A stretch of 64,000 nt of DNA, from positions 1 to 64,000 of the forward strand of contig CAAFXO010000001.1 of NCBI GenBank assembly GCA_900766975.1, read 5' to 3'. The DNA is from Bacteroidales bacterium (GTDB lineage Bacteria; Bacteroidota; Bacteroidia; Bacteroidales; Muribaculaceae). Position numbers and translations under genes: made by a program. This document shows, in pieces, positions 44,865-53,897 of the stretch. Each line of letters starts with the position of its first letter. The first letter of the stretch is position 1. A model generated the notes under the pieces. The model saw nothing but the letters and a program-made list of their open reading frames with translations, was not told the DNA's origin and did no database searches.

Positions 44865-45380
44865 ATGGATGTCGATAATGTAGCAATTCGTCTAAAAGGG
44901 TTCATCGAGTCTCGGGGCTTGACCCACTCGCAGTTTGCCGACAAGTGCTCTATCCCCCGCCCTACTCTCTCGCAGCTGATGAGTGGGCGAAATAAGAAGG
45001 TGAGCGACTTGGTGGTCGGCCAGATCCACAAGGCCTTCCCTGAGCTCTCGGTGCTCTGGCTTCTCTTCGGCGAGGGTGACATGATCGATGATGTCTCGTC
45101 ATCGACGCCGACTGTCGGCGAAAAGTCTCTTTTTGACGACGAGATTCCGGAATTGTCGGGTGTCTCCTCGTTAAATACATCTCGTTCGAACGTCAACGCC
45201 TTAGATACCCCCTCTTCGGCTATTCAAAATGCTGATTACAAACGAGTTGATTACGAATTGAAAATATCCGAATTACAAAAGCAAATAGATAAATTACGCG
45301 CTAATCCGCGTAAAGTTTCTCATATCACCGTCTATTATGACGATTCTACCTTCGAAACCTTCTATCCTCAGACCAGATAG
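44865..45380 (+). CDS. XRE-family helix-turn-helix regulator
   Basis: This 171-residue protein has an N-terminal HTH (residues 5-65; AIRLKGFIESRGLTHSQFAD, then IPRPTLSQLMSGRNKK as the recognition helix) followed by FPELSVLWLLFGEGDMI. A Ser/Thr-rich linker leads to a short coiled coil (YELKISELQKQIDKLRANP). The last strand-like segment is ITVYYDDSTFETFYP. Likely a dimeric repressor that controls itself through two palindromes overlapping its own promoter. Its wider regulon is unknown; scattered half-sites upstream suggest more binding. The DNA is AT-rich upstream, as in recently acquired segments. Confidence 0.85.
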   Translation: MDVDNVAIRLKGFIESRGLTHSQFADKCSIPRPTLSQLMSGRNKKVSDLVVGQIHKAFPELSVLWLLFGEGDMIDDVSSSTPTVGEKSLFDDEIPELSGVSSLNTSRSNVNALDTPSSAIQNADYKRVDYELKISELQKQIDKLRANPRKVSHITVYYDDSTFETFYPQTR

Positions 45381-45568
45381 GAGGATGTCTGAAATTTTTT
45401 CTCTCTCTTCCTCTTGTCGTCAGCTTAGTTCTTGAGTGAGTGCTTTAGATCTCACCTTCGCTGATGCCGGATTCGTTTCTTTCGGTTTCTGCTGAATCAC
45501 TCTTGATGTCGACATAAATTATTTTGTTCTTTTTGGTGCTTTTCGTAATTTTTAAATCATCATATATC

Positions 45569-46816
45569 ATGTTTAAAAATTCATTTATAAGTAAATTCTT
45601 TTCAAATTTTACAAATGTTATAATAGTATCATTATTTGTGATATTATTCTGCAATCCTGATGCTGCCGCACAGGAGGCTATTCGTCCCGCTCCGGATGAT
45701 TTTGCATCGCCGGTGGTCGACCAATCCACCGGTTCGGCCACTTTCTCCCTGCTTGCTCCCAACGCATCTTCCGTTTCTCTCGTTGGCAATATCTTACGCA
45801 ATCAGTTTGCCCTCGATTCTCTCGGGAATAAAGTGCATATTAATGAGTTAAAAATGAATAATAATGAGGGGCTCTGGAGCGTTACGATACCCTCTCTCGT
45901 GCCCGATATTTATTGCTATAAGTTTGTAGTCGATGGCGTTGAGACCCTCGATCCTCACAATTCTTACACTATACGAGATGTGAAGTCGGTGTCGAGTGTC
46001 TGCTACGTCCCCGGTGAAATCTCTGACCTCTATGAGACTAAATCCGTGGCTCACGGCACTCTCAGATATATGTGGTATCATTCCAAGTTCCGCGACACGG
46101 ACCGCCGCCTGATGGTCTATACCCCTGCCGGCTACGAATCCTCCGATCGCTCTTATCCTGTTCTCTATCTCCTCCATGGCATGGGTGGCGATGAAACCGC
46201 CTGGGTCTCTCAAGGTCATGCCGACAGAATCTTGGACAACCTGATTGCAGCCGGCAAGGCGAAGGAGATGATCGTTGTTACTCCTAATGGCAATATGTCA
46301 CGAGATGCTGCTCCGGGTGACGATATCCTTGGCTACAGCTCCCAACCGGAGTTTAACCTCCCCAATACTATGGATGGGGTGTATGAGGAATATTTCCGCG
46401 AGATTATTGATTTCGTAGATGGTAATTTCCGCACCATTCCGACACGCGAGGGGCGTGCCATCGCCGGACTGTCGATGGGTGGGTTTCATTCGATGATGAT
46501 CTCGATCAATTACCCCGATCTCTTCGGGGCTGTGGGCATGTTCTCTCCCGCCGTTATGCCGAAGGAATCCGTCAAGATTCTCCCCGATGTATATATCGCG
46601 CATTTCGAGAAAATCAAGGCGCTAAGCGATCGCGGTCTGAAACCTTTTGTGATGATGATTGGACGCGAGGATTTCCTCTATAACTCCAATACCGATTTCC
46701 GTGCTAAGTTAGACACTATGGGCATCCCCTATACCTATATAGAGTCGGATGGCGGTCACGAATGGAGCAACTGGCGTCGCTATCTCACCGACTTCCTCCC
46801 TCTCCTCTTCAAGTAA
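45569..46816 (+). CDS. Secreted esterase (esterase D/feruloyl-esterase type) with N-terminal Ig-like domain
   Basis: This 415-residue exported protein has a signal segment VIIVSLFVILFCNPDAAAQE and an N-terminal beta-sandwich like the E-set/CBM48 fold (residues 40-150; ATFSLLAPNASSVSLVGNI). Residues 165-415 form an alpha/beta hydrolase of the putative esterase family: RRLMVYTPAGYESSDRSYPV, YLLHGMGGDETAWV, the nucleophile block RAIAGLSMGGFHSMMI and the catalytic His in ESDGGHEWSNWRRYL. Such enzymes release ferulate or acetyl groups from xylan-type glycans. The start at 45569 yields the best signal peptide. No polysaccharide-utilisation transporter lies nearby, so it stands alone. Confidence 0.88.
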   Translation: MFKNSFISKFFSNFTNVIIVSLFVILFCNPDAAAQEAIRPAPDDFASPVVDQSTGSATFSLLAPNASSVSLVGNILRNQFALDSLGNKVHINELKMNNNEGLWSVTIPSLVPDIYCYKFVVDGVETLDPHNSYTIRDVKSVSSVCYVPGEISDLYETKSVAHGTLRYMWYHSKFRDTDRRLMVYTPAGYESSDRSYPVLYLLHGMGGDETAWVSQGHADRILDNLIAAGKAKEMIVVTPNGNMSRDAAPGDDILGYSSQPEFNLPNTMDGVYEEYFREIIDFVDGNFRTIPTREGRAIAGLSMGGFHSMMISINYPDLFGAVGMFSPAVMPKESVKILPDVYIAHFEKIKALSDRGLKPFVMMIGREDFLYNSNTDFRAKLDTMGIPYTYIESDGGHEWSNWRRYLTDFLPLLFK

Positions 46817-46838
46817 TTTATCCTTTACCTGTTCAAAT

Positions 46839-46866
46839 AAAAAAGGAGGCTGTTGCCTCCTTTTTT
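46839..46866. terminator. Bidirectional terminator between esterase and rarA
   Basis: Perfect 12-bp stem AAAAAAGGAGGC-TGTT-GCCTCCTTTTTT, between convergent genes, with A and T tracts on either side. Confidence 0.85.
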
Positions 46867-46913
46867 TATGAATCTTCCCTCCTCTGGTCCATTGTTATCA
46901 TCTTTTTTACCTT

Positions 46914-48206
46914 TTATTTTGAAGGCTTGGTTGCGCCGATCGCTCTGAGCCTTTCTGTCATCTTTGCCTCTTGCGGATTGTCGCAAGGATGCCAGAATTC
47001 TATCCCCTCTATTCCGTCGGGTAGGTATTGTTGCTCGACGTAGTGGTTTGCATAATCATGCGCATATTTATAATCTTCGTGGTAGCCTAATTCTTTCATC
47101 AGTTGGGTGGGGGCATTGCGCAAATGCAGCGGCACCGGCAGGTTGCCGGTCTCGCGTACCTTCTCCAAGGCGGCATCGATGGCCATGTAGGCACTGTTGC
47201 TCTTGGGGGAATTCGCCAAGTAGATGGCACATTCGGAAAGTATTATTCTTCCCTCCGGCCAACCTATTTTTGACAATGCGTCGAAAGTGGCATTTGCCAG
47301 CAGTAGAGCGTTGGGATTAGCCAGTCCGATATCTTCGGCGGCGAGTATCACCAATCGGCGTGCGATAAATTTCGGGTCTTCACCCCCTGCCACCATTCGT
47401 GCCAACCAATAGACTGCGGCTTGCGGGTTGCTCCCCCTCACTGACTTGATGAATGCCGAGATGATATCATAGTGCATCTCTCCATTGCGGTCGTATGCCG
47501 CAGGGTTTTCTTGAAGACTCTCGGTCACCCTCTCGTCGCTGATCACCATCTTCTCCCCTTCGGGGGTCGACTGTTCGATCAGGTCGAGTATGTTGAGGAA
47601 TTTCCGTGCATCCCCTCCCGCATAGCGGTAGAGCGCCGTCGTTTCTGCCACCTCCACCTCTCTGCTCGAGAGGATCTCATCCTTGCTCAGTGCTCGCTCC
47701 AAGAGCTGCTTCATCCCTTCGCTATCCAAGGATTTCAACGTATATACCTGTGCACGAGAGAGTAACGGCCTGATCACCTCAAACGATGGGTTTTCCGTTG
47801 TCGCACCAATCAGCGTCACAACTCCCTTCTCCACAGCCCCCAGAAGCGAGTCTTGTTGCGACTTGTTGAAGCGATGGATCTCATCGATGAAGAGTATCGG
47901 CCGCCCCTTGGTAAAGAGACTTCGGCTGTCGGCCTCGGCACGCTCCAAGGTTTCCCTCACATCCTTCACCCCCGACGTCACTGCCGACAGGGTGTAGAAG
48001 GGGGATTCGGTCCTGTTTGCCACGATCTTCGCCAAGGTGGTCTTCCCAACTCCCGGTGGTCCCCACAATATGAAGGAATTGACATGTCCCGCTTCGATCA
48101 TCTTGCGGATTATGCCGTTCTCTCCCACCAAATGCTCTTGTCCGATATAATCCTCAAGTGTGGTGGGACGCAACCTCTCTGCCAAGGGTATATTCCTGAT
48201 ATTCAT
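46914..48206 (-). CDS. rarA: Replication-associated recombination protein RarA (MgsA)
   Basis: This 430-residue AAA+ ATPase has PLAERLRPTTLEDYIGQEHL at the start, Walker A LWGPPGVGKTTLAKI, Walker B ILFIDEIHRFNKSQQDSLL, sensor 1 LIGATTENPSFEV, and the C-terminal region with SAFIKSVRGSNPQAAVYWLARM and LLANATFDA. RarA acts at stalled or gapped replication forks. The protein is full length. It is transcribed with the HAD phosphatase gene, whose stop lies 27 bases upstream of the rarA start. Confidence 0.95.
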   Translation of the reverse strand: MNIRNIPLAERLRPTTLEDYIGQEHLVGENGIIRKMIEAGHVNSFILWGPPGVGKTTLAKIVANRTESPFYTLSAVTSGVKDVRETLERAEADSRSLFTKGRPILFIDEIHRFNKSQQDSLLGAVEKGVVTLIGATTENPSFEVIRPLLSRAQVYTLKSLDSEGMKQLLERALSKDEILSSREVEVAETTALYRYAGGDARKFLNILDLIEQSTPEGEKMVISDERVTESLQENPAAYDRNGEMHYDIISAFIKSVRGSNPQAAVYWLARMVAGGEDPKFIARRLVILAAEDIGLANPNALLLANATFDALSKIGWPEGRIILSECAIYLANSPKSNSAYMAIDAALEKVRETGNLPVPLHLRNAPTQLMKELGYHEDYKYAHDYANHYVEQQYLPDGIEGIEFWHPCDNPQEAKMTERLRAIGATKPSK

Positions 48207-48233
48207 CTCGTTTAGATCAATTTCCGGTTGTTC

Positions 48234-48893
48234 TTATCGTCTCTTAAGTATCTCGATGATTTCGTTAAGGTCGACCTCTGCCAATGTACCGACTATCCGG
48301 TCGCTATAGGGGGCGATGCGTTCCGCCGGAAGGGTGGTAGTGAGCCCCACCACGTATGCTCCCGCCGATTGTCCCGCCTTGACACCCTGTGCCGAGTCCT
48401 CAAACACTACACAGTTCTTCGGCGCCACACCGATCTTCTTCGCCCCGAGCAGATATCCCTCCGGATCGGGCTTCGACCGTCTGATATCGTTGGCTGTGAT
48501 GATATGTATAAAGTGGCTCTCCAAGTCGGGGAGCTCTTCGCGTAGATGCTTCATCTTAAGATTGTTGCTGCTGGTCACAAGCACGGCATCGATGCCTCGC
48601 GCATTGAGCGCACGGAGCATCTCGGCTGCCCCCGGCAGCATCTCATAGCGCATCTGCTGCTCCTGCTCATTCAGCATATCGATCACTGCCCCATGCAGTG
48701 TCTCGGGATAATGGCTCGTCAGGATCTCCGGAAGTGTCTGTCCCTTGATCTTGATGGCGAAATTATCCTCTCCGGTGGGGTAGCGCCGGTCGATTTCGCT
48801 CCAAATGCGCGTATACTCACGCTCGCTGTCGATCAGCACGCCATCCAAGTCAAACAAGACCCCGACCTTGATATTATCTTTACTTTCTGTCAT
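48234..48893 (-). CDS. HAD-superfamily phosphatase/phosphomutase-like protein
   Basis: This 219-residue haloacid dehalogenase fold protein has motif I GVLFDLDGVLIDSE (nucleophile Asp and acid Asp), motif II VLVTSSNN, motif III Lys in RRSKPDPEGYLL and motif IV VFEDSAQGVKAG. The cap (residues 20-90) is the helical C1 type, as in beta-phosphoglucomutase and phosphoglycolate phosphatase. Substrate not assigned. It lies just upstream of rarA. Confidence 0.9.
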   Translation of the reverse strand: MTESKDNIKVGVLFDLDGVLIDSEREYTRIWSEIDRRYPTGEDNFAIKIKGQTLPEILTSHYPETLHGAVIDMLNEQEQQMRYEMLPGAAEMLRALNARGIDAVLVTSSNNLKMKHLREELPDLESHFIHIITANDIRRSKPDPEGYLLGAKKIGVAPKNCVVFEDSAQGVKAGQSAGAYVVGLTTTLPAERIAPYSDRIVGTLAEVDLNEIIEILKRR

Positions 48894-48971
48894 ATCTCTT
48901 TCTTTTCAAAATAGAAGCTCCATATCTAAGCTCCATATCTATCTAACGCCAATTATCCCCTAAAAGTATTT

Positions 48972-49016
48972 AGAGCGCGTTCCTTATGCCCTCTTATGCC
49001 CTCTTATGCCCTCTTA
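48972..49016. repeat. Truncated palindromic-element arm (E4) followed by 10-bp tandem repeats
   Basis: The first 15 bases of the element arm, AGAGCGCGTTCCTTA (48972-48986), are followed by three copies of TGCCCTCTTA (48987-49016) where the rest of the arm should be. It lies just before the promoter of the FAD oxidoreductase operon. Confidence 0.7.
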
Positions 49017-49018
49017 AT

Positions 49019-49049
49019 TTGCTTTTCTCCCAAATTGTTGGTAAATTTG
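49019..49049 (+). promoter_or_regulatory. Promoter of the FAD oxidoreductase to ompA operon
   Basis: TTG at 49019-49021, 20 bases, then TAAATTTG at 49042-49049. The CDS starts at 49091. It is the only good promoter match before seven tightly packed genes. Confidence 0.75.
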
Positions 49050-49090
49050 TAGTTCATTAGCCAAGTCGGCTTATTTTTACGCCTGATATC

Positions 49091-50671
49091 GTGTTTAAGG
49101 ATATATCTCTACGCATCTCTCCACGTCTGGCTGCCTCCCCTGCCGATCTGCTTGCCGAGGCTGCCCGTGTCGCTCGTGTCTCTCCCCGTGAGATCCACGA
49201 CCTCTGCATCGTGCGCCGTTCGGTCGACGCCCGCAAGCACCCTGTGATGCTTAACTTGTCCTTACGTCTCGCTTTGGGCGATGACCGCCGGGTGGCTCCC
49301 ATCATCTCTCCCCTCTCTTTCTCTCCCCTCTCCGTCGATGCGCCGGTCATCATCATCGTCGGTGCCGGCCCCGCCGGTCTCTTCGCCGCCCTCAAGGCGA
49401 TTACCCTCGGTTTGCGCCCTATCATCTTCGAACGTGGCCGAGATGTCGACTCCCGTCGTCGCGACTTGGCGCAGATCTCACGCCAAGGAGTCATCAACCC
49501 TGTCTCCAATTATTGCTTCGGCGAGGGTGGTGCAGGTGCTTATAGCGATGGTAAACTCTTCACACGCAGCAAGAAACGCGGTTCGGTGGAGGAGGTCCTC
49601 CAAATTTTTGTGCAGCATGGCGCCGACCCTTCGATCCTGGTTGATGCCCATCCTCATATCGGCAGTGATCGCCTCCCGCATATCATCAAGAATATCCGCC
49701 ATACCATCATCTCTTGTGGCGGCGAAGTGCATTTCGAAGCACATGTCGACGACCTGATCATCCAAGATGGCAAAGCCATAGGTGTCACCGTAGCCGGCAC
49801 TCCTCATTATGCTGACGCTCTCATCCTCGCCACAGGCCATTCCGCCCACGATACCTTCCGCACCCTCCATCAGCGTGGTGTCGCTCTAAGCGCCAAGGGT
49901 ATCGCCGTCGGTGTGCGACTTGAGCACCCGCAGCATCTCATCGACTGCATCCAGTATCACAATAAGGCGGGTCGTGGCGATTATCTCCCCGCCGCCGAGT
50001 ATGCTTTCGTTACCCAAGCCGACGGACGTGGAGTATATTCCTTCTGTATGTGTCCCGGAGGGGTGGTGGTGCCCGCTGCTGCCGCCGATGGTGAACTCGT
50101 GGTCAATGGAATGTCGGCATCGGCTCGTGCCGGACGTTTCGCCAATTCCGGTATGGTGGTCGAGATACGCCCCGGCGATTTCCCCGAGTTTGCCGACATG
50201 GGTCCCCTCGAGATGCTCGCTCTCCAGGAGTGGCTCGAACACCGTTTCTTCGATGCGGCAGACCATACGATTGTTGCCCCGGCTCAACGTATGCTCGATT
50301 TCGTAGAGGGTAGATTATCCTCCACCCTCCCTGCCACATCTTACGCCCCAGGCATCCGCTCCGCCGATTTCAATACTCTCCTTCCCTCTTTCATCGCCTC
50401 TCGCCTCGCCGCCGGATTCCGCGAGTTCGGCAGAAAGGCTCGTGGTTTCCTCACCAACGATGCCTCCTTGATCGGCCTCGAGTCGCGCACATCCTCTCCC
50501 ATACGTGTCGACCGCGACAATGTCTCTCTCTGCTCGTGCAATATCGCACACCTTTTCCCCGCAGGCGAAGGCGCCGGATACGCCGGTGGTATCGTCTCTG
50601 CCGCCATCGACGGTATGCGCTGCGCTCATGCCGCCCAATTAACTCTAACATCTAACCCTAACCAAGGATAA
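49091..50671 (+). CDS. FAD-dependent oxidoreductase (COG2509-type dehydrogenase)
   Basis: This 526-residue protein appears to start at GTG. Residues 1-85 are the family-specific N-terminal domain (RVSPREIHDLCIVRRSVDAR). The dinucleotide fold begins at IIIVGAGPAGLFAALKAI, followed by FERGRDVDSRRRDL, NYCFGEGGAGAYSDGKLFTR, and C-terminal FAD contacts LFPAGEGAGYAGGIVSAAIDG. The substrate is unknown; the family is widespread in anaerobes. Its stop overlaps the tsaB start by one base (TAATG). Confidence 0.9.
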   Translation: MFKDISLRISPRLAASPADLLAEAARVARVSPREIHDLCIVRRSVDARKHPVMLNLSLRLALGDDRRVAPIISPLSFSPLSVDAPVIIIVGAGPAGLFAALKAITLGLRPIIFERGRDVDSRRRDLAQISRQGVINPVSNYCFGEGGAGAYSDGKLFTRSKKRGSVEEVLQIFVQHGADPSILVDAHPHIGSDRLPHIIKNIRHTIISCGGEVHFEAHVDDLIIQDGKAIGVTVAGTPHYADALILATGHSAHDTFRTLHQRGVALSAKGIAVGVRLEHPQHLIDCIQYHNKAGRGDYLPAAEYAFVTQADGRGVYSFCMCPGGVVVPAAAADGELVVNGMSASARAGRFANSGMVVEIRPGDFPEFADMGPLEMLALQEWLEHRFFDAADHTIVAPAQRMLDFVEGRLSSTLPATSYAPGIRSADFNTLLPSFIASRLAAGFREFGRKARGFLTNDASLIGLESRTSSPIRVDRDNVSLCSCNIAHLFPAGEGAGYAGGIVSAAIDGMRCAHAAQLTLTSNPNQG

Positions 50672-51372
50672 TGACAATACTTAATATAGAAACTTCAGGC
50701 AAGATCTGCTCCGTGGCGATCACCATCGATGGTCAGCTCGAGATGCAACTCGACGACTCCGAGGGTATGCAGCATGCCAATAAATTGGCTCCCTTCGTCG
50801 ACCGCTGCATGCAGGAGCTGACACGCCGCGAGATCCCTCTCGATGCTGTGGCTGTCAGCATCGGCCCCGGTAGTTACACCGGACTTCGCATAGGCCTCTC
50901 TCTCGCCAAGGGGCTCGCTTTCAGCCTCGGCATCCCTCTGATCGGTGTCGATACACTCAAAATACTCGCCGTTAAGGCTATGTTCCGTTCGATGGACTGG
51001 ACTGCCGAGGAGATCCTCGTCCCTATGATCGACGCCCGTCGTATGGAGGTGTTTACTGCCCCATACGATTTCTCGCTTCGTCCACTCGCCGAGCCGGGAC
51101 CTATGATCCTCGATGCCGATTCTTTCCGAGACCTCCTCGACTCCGGACGTCATCTCTATTTCTTCGGCGATGGCGCTGAGAAGGCTAAGGAGGTTATATC
51201 TCACCCCAACGCTCATTGGATCGACGGTCTACTCCCTCAAGCCAAGGATATGCTCGCTCTCTCCGAACTCGCTTTCCGTCGCCAAGAGTTCATCGACATC
51301 GCATACTCCACTCCTCAATATCTTAAAGCTTATCAGACCACTAAGCCCAAAAATTCGGTGCTCGGTCGCTAA
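50671..51372 (+). CDS. tsaB: tRNA threonylcarbamoyladenosine biosynthesis protein TsaB
   Basis: This 233-residue protein with the ASKHA-type fold has ILNIETSGKICSVAI at the start and the family hallmark SIGPGSYTGLRIGLSLAKG near residue 70. TsaB works with TsaD and TsaE to put t6A at position 37 of ANN-decoding tRNAs. The length is normal. The gene is translationally coupled to the FAD oxidoreductase gene. Confidence 0.95.
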   Translation: MTILNIETSGKICSVAITIDGQLEMQLDDSEGMQHANKLAPFVDRCMQELTRREIPLDAVAVSIGPGSYTGLRIGLSLAKGLAFSLGIPLIGVDTLKILAVKAMFRSMDWTAEEILVPMIDARRMEVFTAPYDFSLRPLAEPGPMILDADSFRDLLDSGRHLYFFGDGAEKAKEVISHPNAHWIDGLLPQAKDMLALSELAFRRQEFIDIAYSTPQYLKAYQTTKPKNSVLGR

Positions 51373-51389
51373 CCCCAACCATATAGATT

Positions 51390-51986
51390 ATGCTTCCTTA
51401 TAACACTGATATGGAACCGGTGCTTCTGCCGGAGTTCGGACGCAATATCCAGCGTCTCGTAGATTATTGTGTCACCATCCCCGACCGCGAGGAGCGTACT
51501 GCATGCGCTTACGCCATCGCCGACACCATGGCGGGGCTTTTCCCCGATCTCGTCGGCGTGAACCAAGACTATTCCAAGATCTGGGACCAAATCAACATCA
51601 TGTCGCGTTTCGAACTCGACATCGATTTCCCCTGCGAGGTGATCACCGCCGAGAAGATGAACCCTACCCCCAACCCTCTCCCTTACGGATCTTCTTCTAT
51701 CCGATTCCGCCATTATGGCAAGAATATCGAGAAGATGATCGCTGTCGTGGCTGACCTCGAAGATGGCGAAGAGAAGGATCTCCTTATCTCCATGATAGCC
51801 CACCACATGAAGAAACTCATGATGCAACATAACAAGGAGGGTGTCGATGACGCCAAGATCCTCCGAGATCTCGCTCTCTATTCCGACGGCAAGATCCAAC
51901 TTGACCCCGACACCTACCTCCTCCACGAGTTCAAAGAGATCCCGCAACCCACGCAGTCGCGTAGCAAAAAGAAAAAAAGAAAATGA
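51390..51986 (+). CDS. DUF4290 family protein
   Basis: This 198-residue soluble protein of a Bacteroidetes-specific family has the N-terminal block EPVLLPEFGRNIQRLVDYCV, helical segments with MSRFELDIDFPCEV, and the KMIAVVADLEDGEEKDLLI block. The C-terminus is a lysine-rich tail (SRSKKKKRK). Function unknown. Adjacency to murA is conserved in many Bacteroidales, and the four-base overlap with murA (ATGA) supports coupling. Confidence 0.85.
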   Translation: MLPYNTDMEPVLLPEFGRNIQRLVDYCVTIPDREERTACAYAIADTMAGLFPDLVGVNQDYSKIWDQINIMSRFELDIDFPCEVITAEKMNPTPNPLPYGSSSIRFRHYGKNIEKMIAVVADLEDGEEKDLLISMIAHHMKKLMMQHNKEGVDDAKILRDLALYSDGKIQLDPDTYLLHEFKEIPQPTQSRSKKKKRK

Positions 51987-53296
51987 GCAGCTTTATTGTC
52001 GAGGGTGGTCACCCCCTAAGTGGCGAAATTCGTATCAAGGGAGCCAAAAATGAGGCTCTCGAAGTAATCTGTGCTGTGCTCCTCACCCCCGAGAAGGTGG
52101 TTATCTCCAACCTCCCTCAGATCTCCGACGTGCGGAATCTTATCTCGCTACTCGCTGATATGGGTGTGAAAGTGAACTATCTTTCGCCATCCGAGGTGGA
52201 GTTCCAGGCTGACTGTGTCGACCTCTCTTATATCCTGAGCGAGGAGTATCGCCGCAAGTCTGCCGCTTTGCGCGGATCGGTGATGGTGATGGGTCCTCTG
52301 TTGGCGCGCTTCGGCAAGGCTCTTATGCCTCGTCCCGGTGGCGACAAGATCGGCCGTCGCCGTCTCGACACCCATTTCATCGGTTTTCAGAACCTCGGGG
52401 CTACTTTCTCTTACGCCTCCGATTCTCACACCTACACCATCTCGGCTCCCGCCGAGGGGCTCAAGGGGTGCTATATGCTCCTCGATGAGGCTTCTGTCAC
52501 CGGCACCGCCAATATCGTCATGGCGGCCGTTTTGGCGCGTGGTGTCACCACCATTTATAATGCCGCATGCGAACCCTACATCCAGCAGCTCTGCCGCATG
52601 CTCGTGCGCATGGGCGCAAAGATCGATGGTATCGGATCAAATCTCCTCACCATCACCGGCGTCGATTCCCTTGGAGGTACTCACCATACTCTCCTCCCCG
52701 ACATGATCGAAGTCGGCAGCTTTATCGGTATGGCTGCCATGACCGGATCAAACCTCCTCCTCAAGGATGTAGGCATCAACGACCTCGGCATGCTCCCCTC
52801 CGCTTTCCAACGCATCGGAATTAACCTCGACATCGAGGGCAATGACATTCGCATCAATCAGAAGGAGATATATCAGATTGAGGAGTTTATCGATGGCTCA
52901 ATCATGACCATCGCCGACGCCCCTTGGCCGGGACTCTCACCCGACCTCCTCAGCATCTTCCTCGTAGTCGCCACCCAAGCCAAGGGATCGCTCATCATCC
53001 ATCAGAAGATGTTCGAAAGTCGTCTCTTCTTCGTCGATAAGTTGCTCGACATGGGGGCAAGGGTAGTGCTCTGCGATCCCCACCGCGCTGTCGTGATCGG
53101 GGCCGGCAAGTTCAACGCTCTCCGCGCCACCGACATGGTGTCGCCCGATATCCGTGCCGGTATCGCCATGCTCATCGCTGCTCTCGGAGCAAAAGGTACC
53201 AGCCGCATACAAAACATCAACCAGATCGACCGCGGGTACGAAGATATCGAAGGCCGCCTCAACAATCTCGGCGCCAAAATACTTAGAGTAGACTGA
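51983..53296 (+). CDS. murA: UDP-N-acetylglucosamine 1-carboxyvinyltransferase MurA (Asp at the fosfomycin-target position)
   Basis: This 437-residue enolpyruvyl transferase catalyses the first committed step of peptidoglycan synthesis. Landmarks are EGGHPLSGEIRIKGAKNEAL (active-site Lys), the RKSAALRGSVMVMGPLLAR block and the active-site loop MPRPGGDKIGRRRLDTH. In E. coli the loop reads PGGCAIG-type with catalytic Cys115, the residue that fosfomycin alkylates. Here the equivalent position is Asp (PGGDKIG). Natural Cys-to-Asp MurA enzymes are active and insensitive to fosfomycin in several genera, so intrinsic resistance at the target is predicted. Confidence 0.95.
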   Translation: MSSFIVEGGHPLSGEIRIKGAKNEALEVICAVLLTPEKVVISNLPQISDVRNLISLLADMGVKVNYLSPSEVEFQADCVDLSYILSEEYRRKSAALRGSVMVMGPLLARFGKALMPRPGGDKIGRRRLDTHFIGFQNLGATFSYASDSHTYTISAPAEGLKGCYMLLDEASVTGTANIVMAAVLARGVTTIYNAACEPYIQQLCRMLVRMGAKIDGIGSNLLTITGVDSLGGTHHTLLPDMIEVGSFIGMAAMTGSNLLLKDVGINDLGMLPSAFQRIGINLDIEGNDIRINQKEIYQIEEFIDGSIMTIADAPWPGLSPDLLSIFLVVATQAKGSLIIHQKMFESRLFFVDKLLDMGARVVLCDPHRAVVIGAGKFNALRATDMVSPDIRAGIAMLIAALGAKGTSRIQNINQIDRGYEDIEGRLNNLGAKILRVD

Positions 53297-53341
53297 TCTA
53301 TCCCTTTTTAGACAATATTTATTGCCCCATAAGTCCCATTT

Positions 53342-53875
53342 ATGATAAAACGTGAAGATATAATAGAAATAGGGGAGTTCATCAAAACTCACGGCATCTT
53401 GGGAGAATTGACTGCGCTCCTCGATGTCGACGAAGATTTTGTCAGAGATGGCTGCCCATTTATCGTCGATATAGATGGAATTTTCGTTCCGTTCTTCGCC
53501 GACTCTACGCGGCCCAGATCGGCTCACTCTTCCCTCATCCATTTACAGGGTGTTAAAACCGATGTCGACGCCAAGCAATTCGTCGGCAAAACCATATACG
53601 CCCGTCGTAGCGACCTCCTCAAGTATTGGGATGAGGAGGAGATCGAGGAACAAGACGACCTCGTCGGTTATTCCATAGTAGATACCAAACTCGGTTCGAT
53701 CGGTGAAATCGTCAATATCGACGACTCCACTGCCAATGTCCTCTTCTTGGTTAAAGCTCCTTCGGGCGAGACCATTTACATCCCGGCTGTCGATGAGTTC
53801 GTCGTCGACATCGATGCCGAAAACCGCATCATCACCCTCAATCTCCCCGACGGCCTGGTCGATTTAAACGATTGA
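53342..53875 (+). CDS. rimM: 16S rRNA processing protein RimM
   Basis: This 177-residue protein has the N-terminal RimM barrel with EIGEFIKTHGILGELTALLD and the C-terminal PRC barrel with DLVGYSIVDTKLGSIGEIV and IYIPAVDEFVVDIDAENRIITLNLPDGL. RimM assists 30S head maturation by binding S19. It is 45 bases after murA in the same operon. Confidence 0.93.
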   Translation: MIKREDIIEIGEFIKTHGILGELTALLDVDEDFVRDGCPFIVDIDGIFVPFFADSTRPRSAHSSLIHLQGVKTDVDAKQFVGKTIYARRSDLLKYWDEEEIEEQDDLVGYSIVDTKLGSIGEIVNIDDSTANVLFLVKAPSGETIYIPAVDEFVVDIDAENRIITLNLPDGLVDLND

Positions 53876-53897
53876 TATATTTTAATGTCTAATTAGT

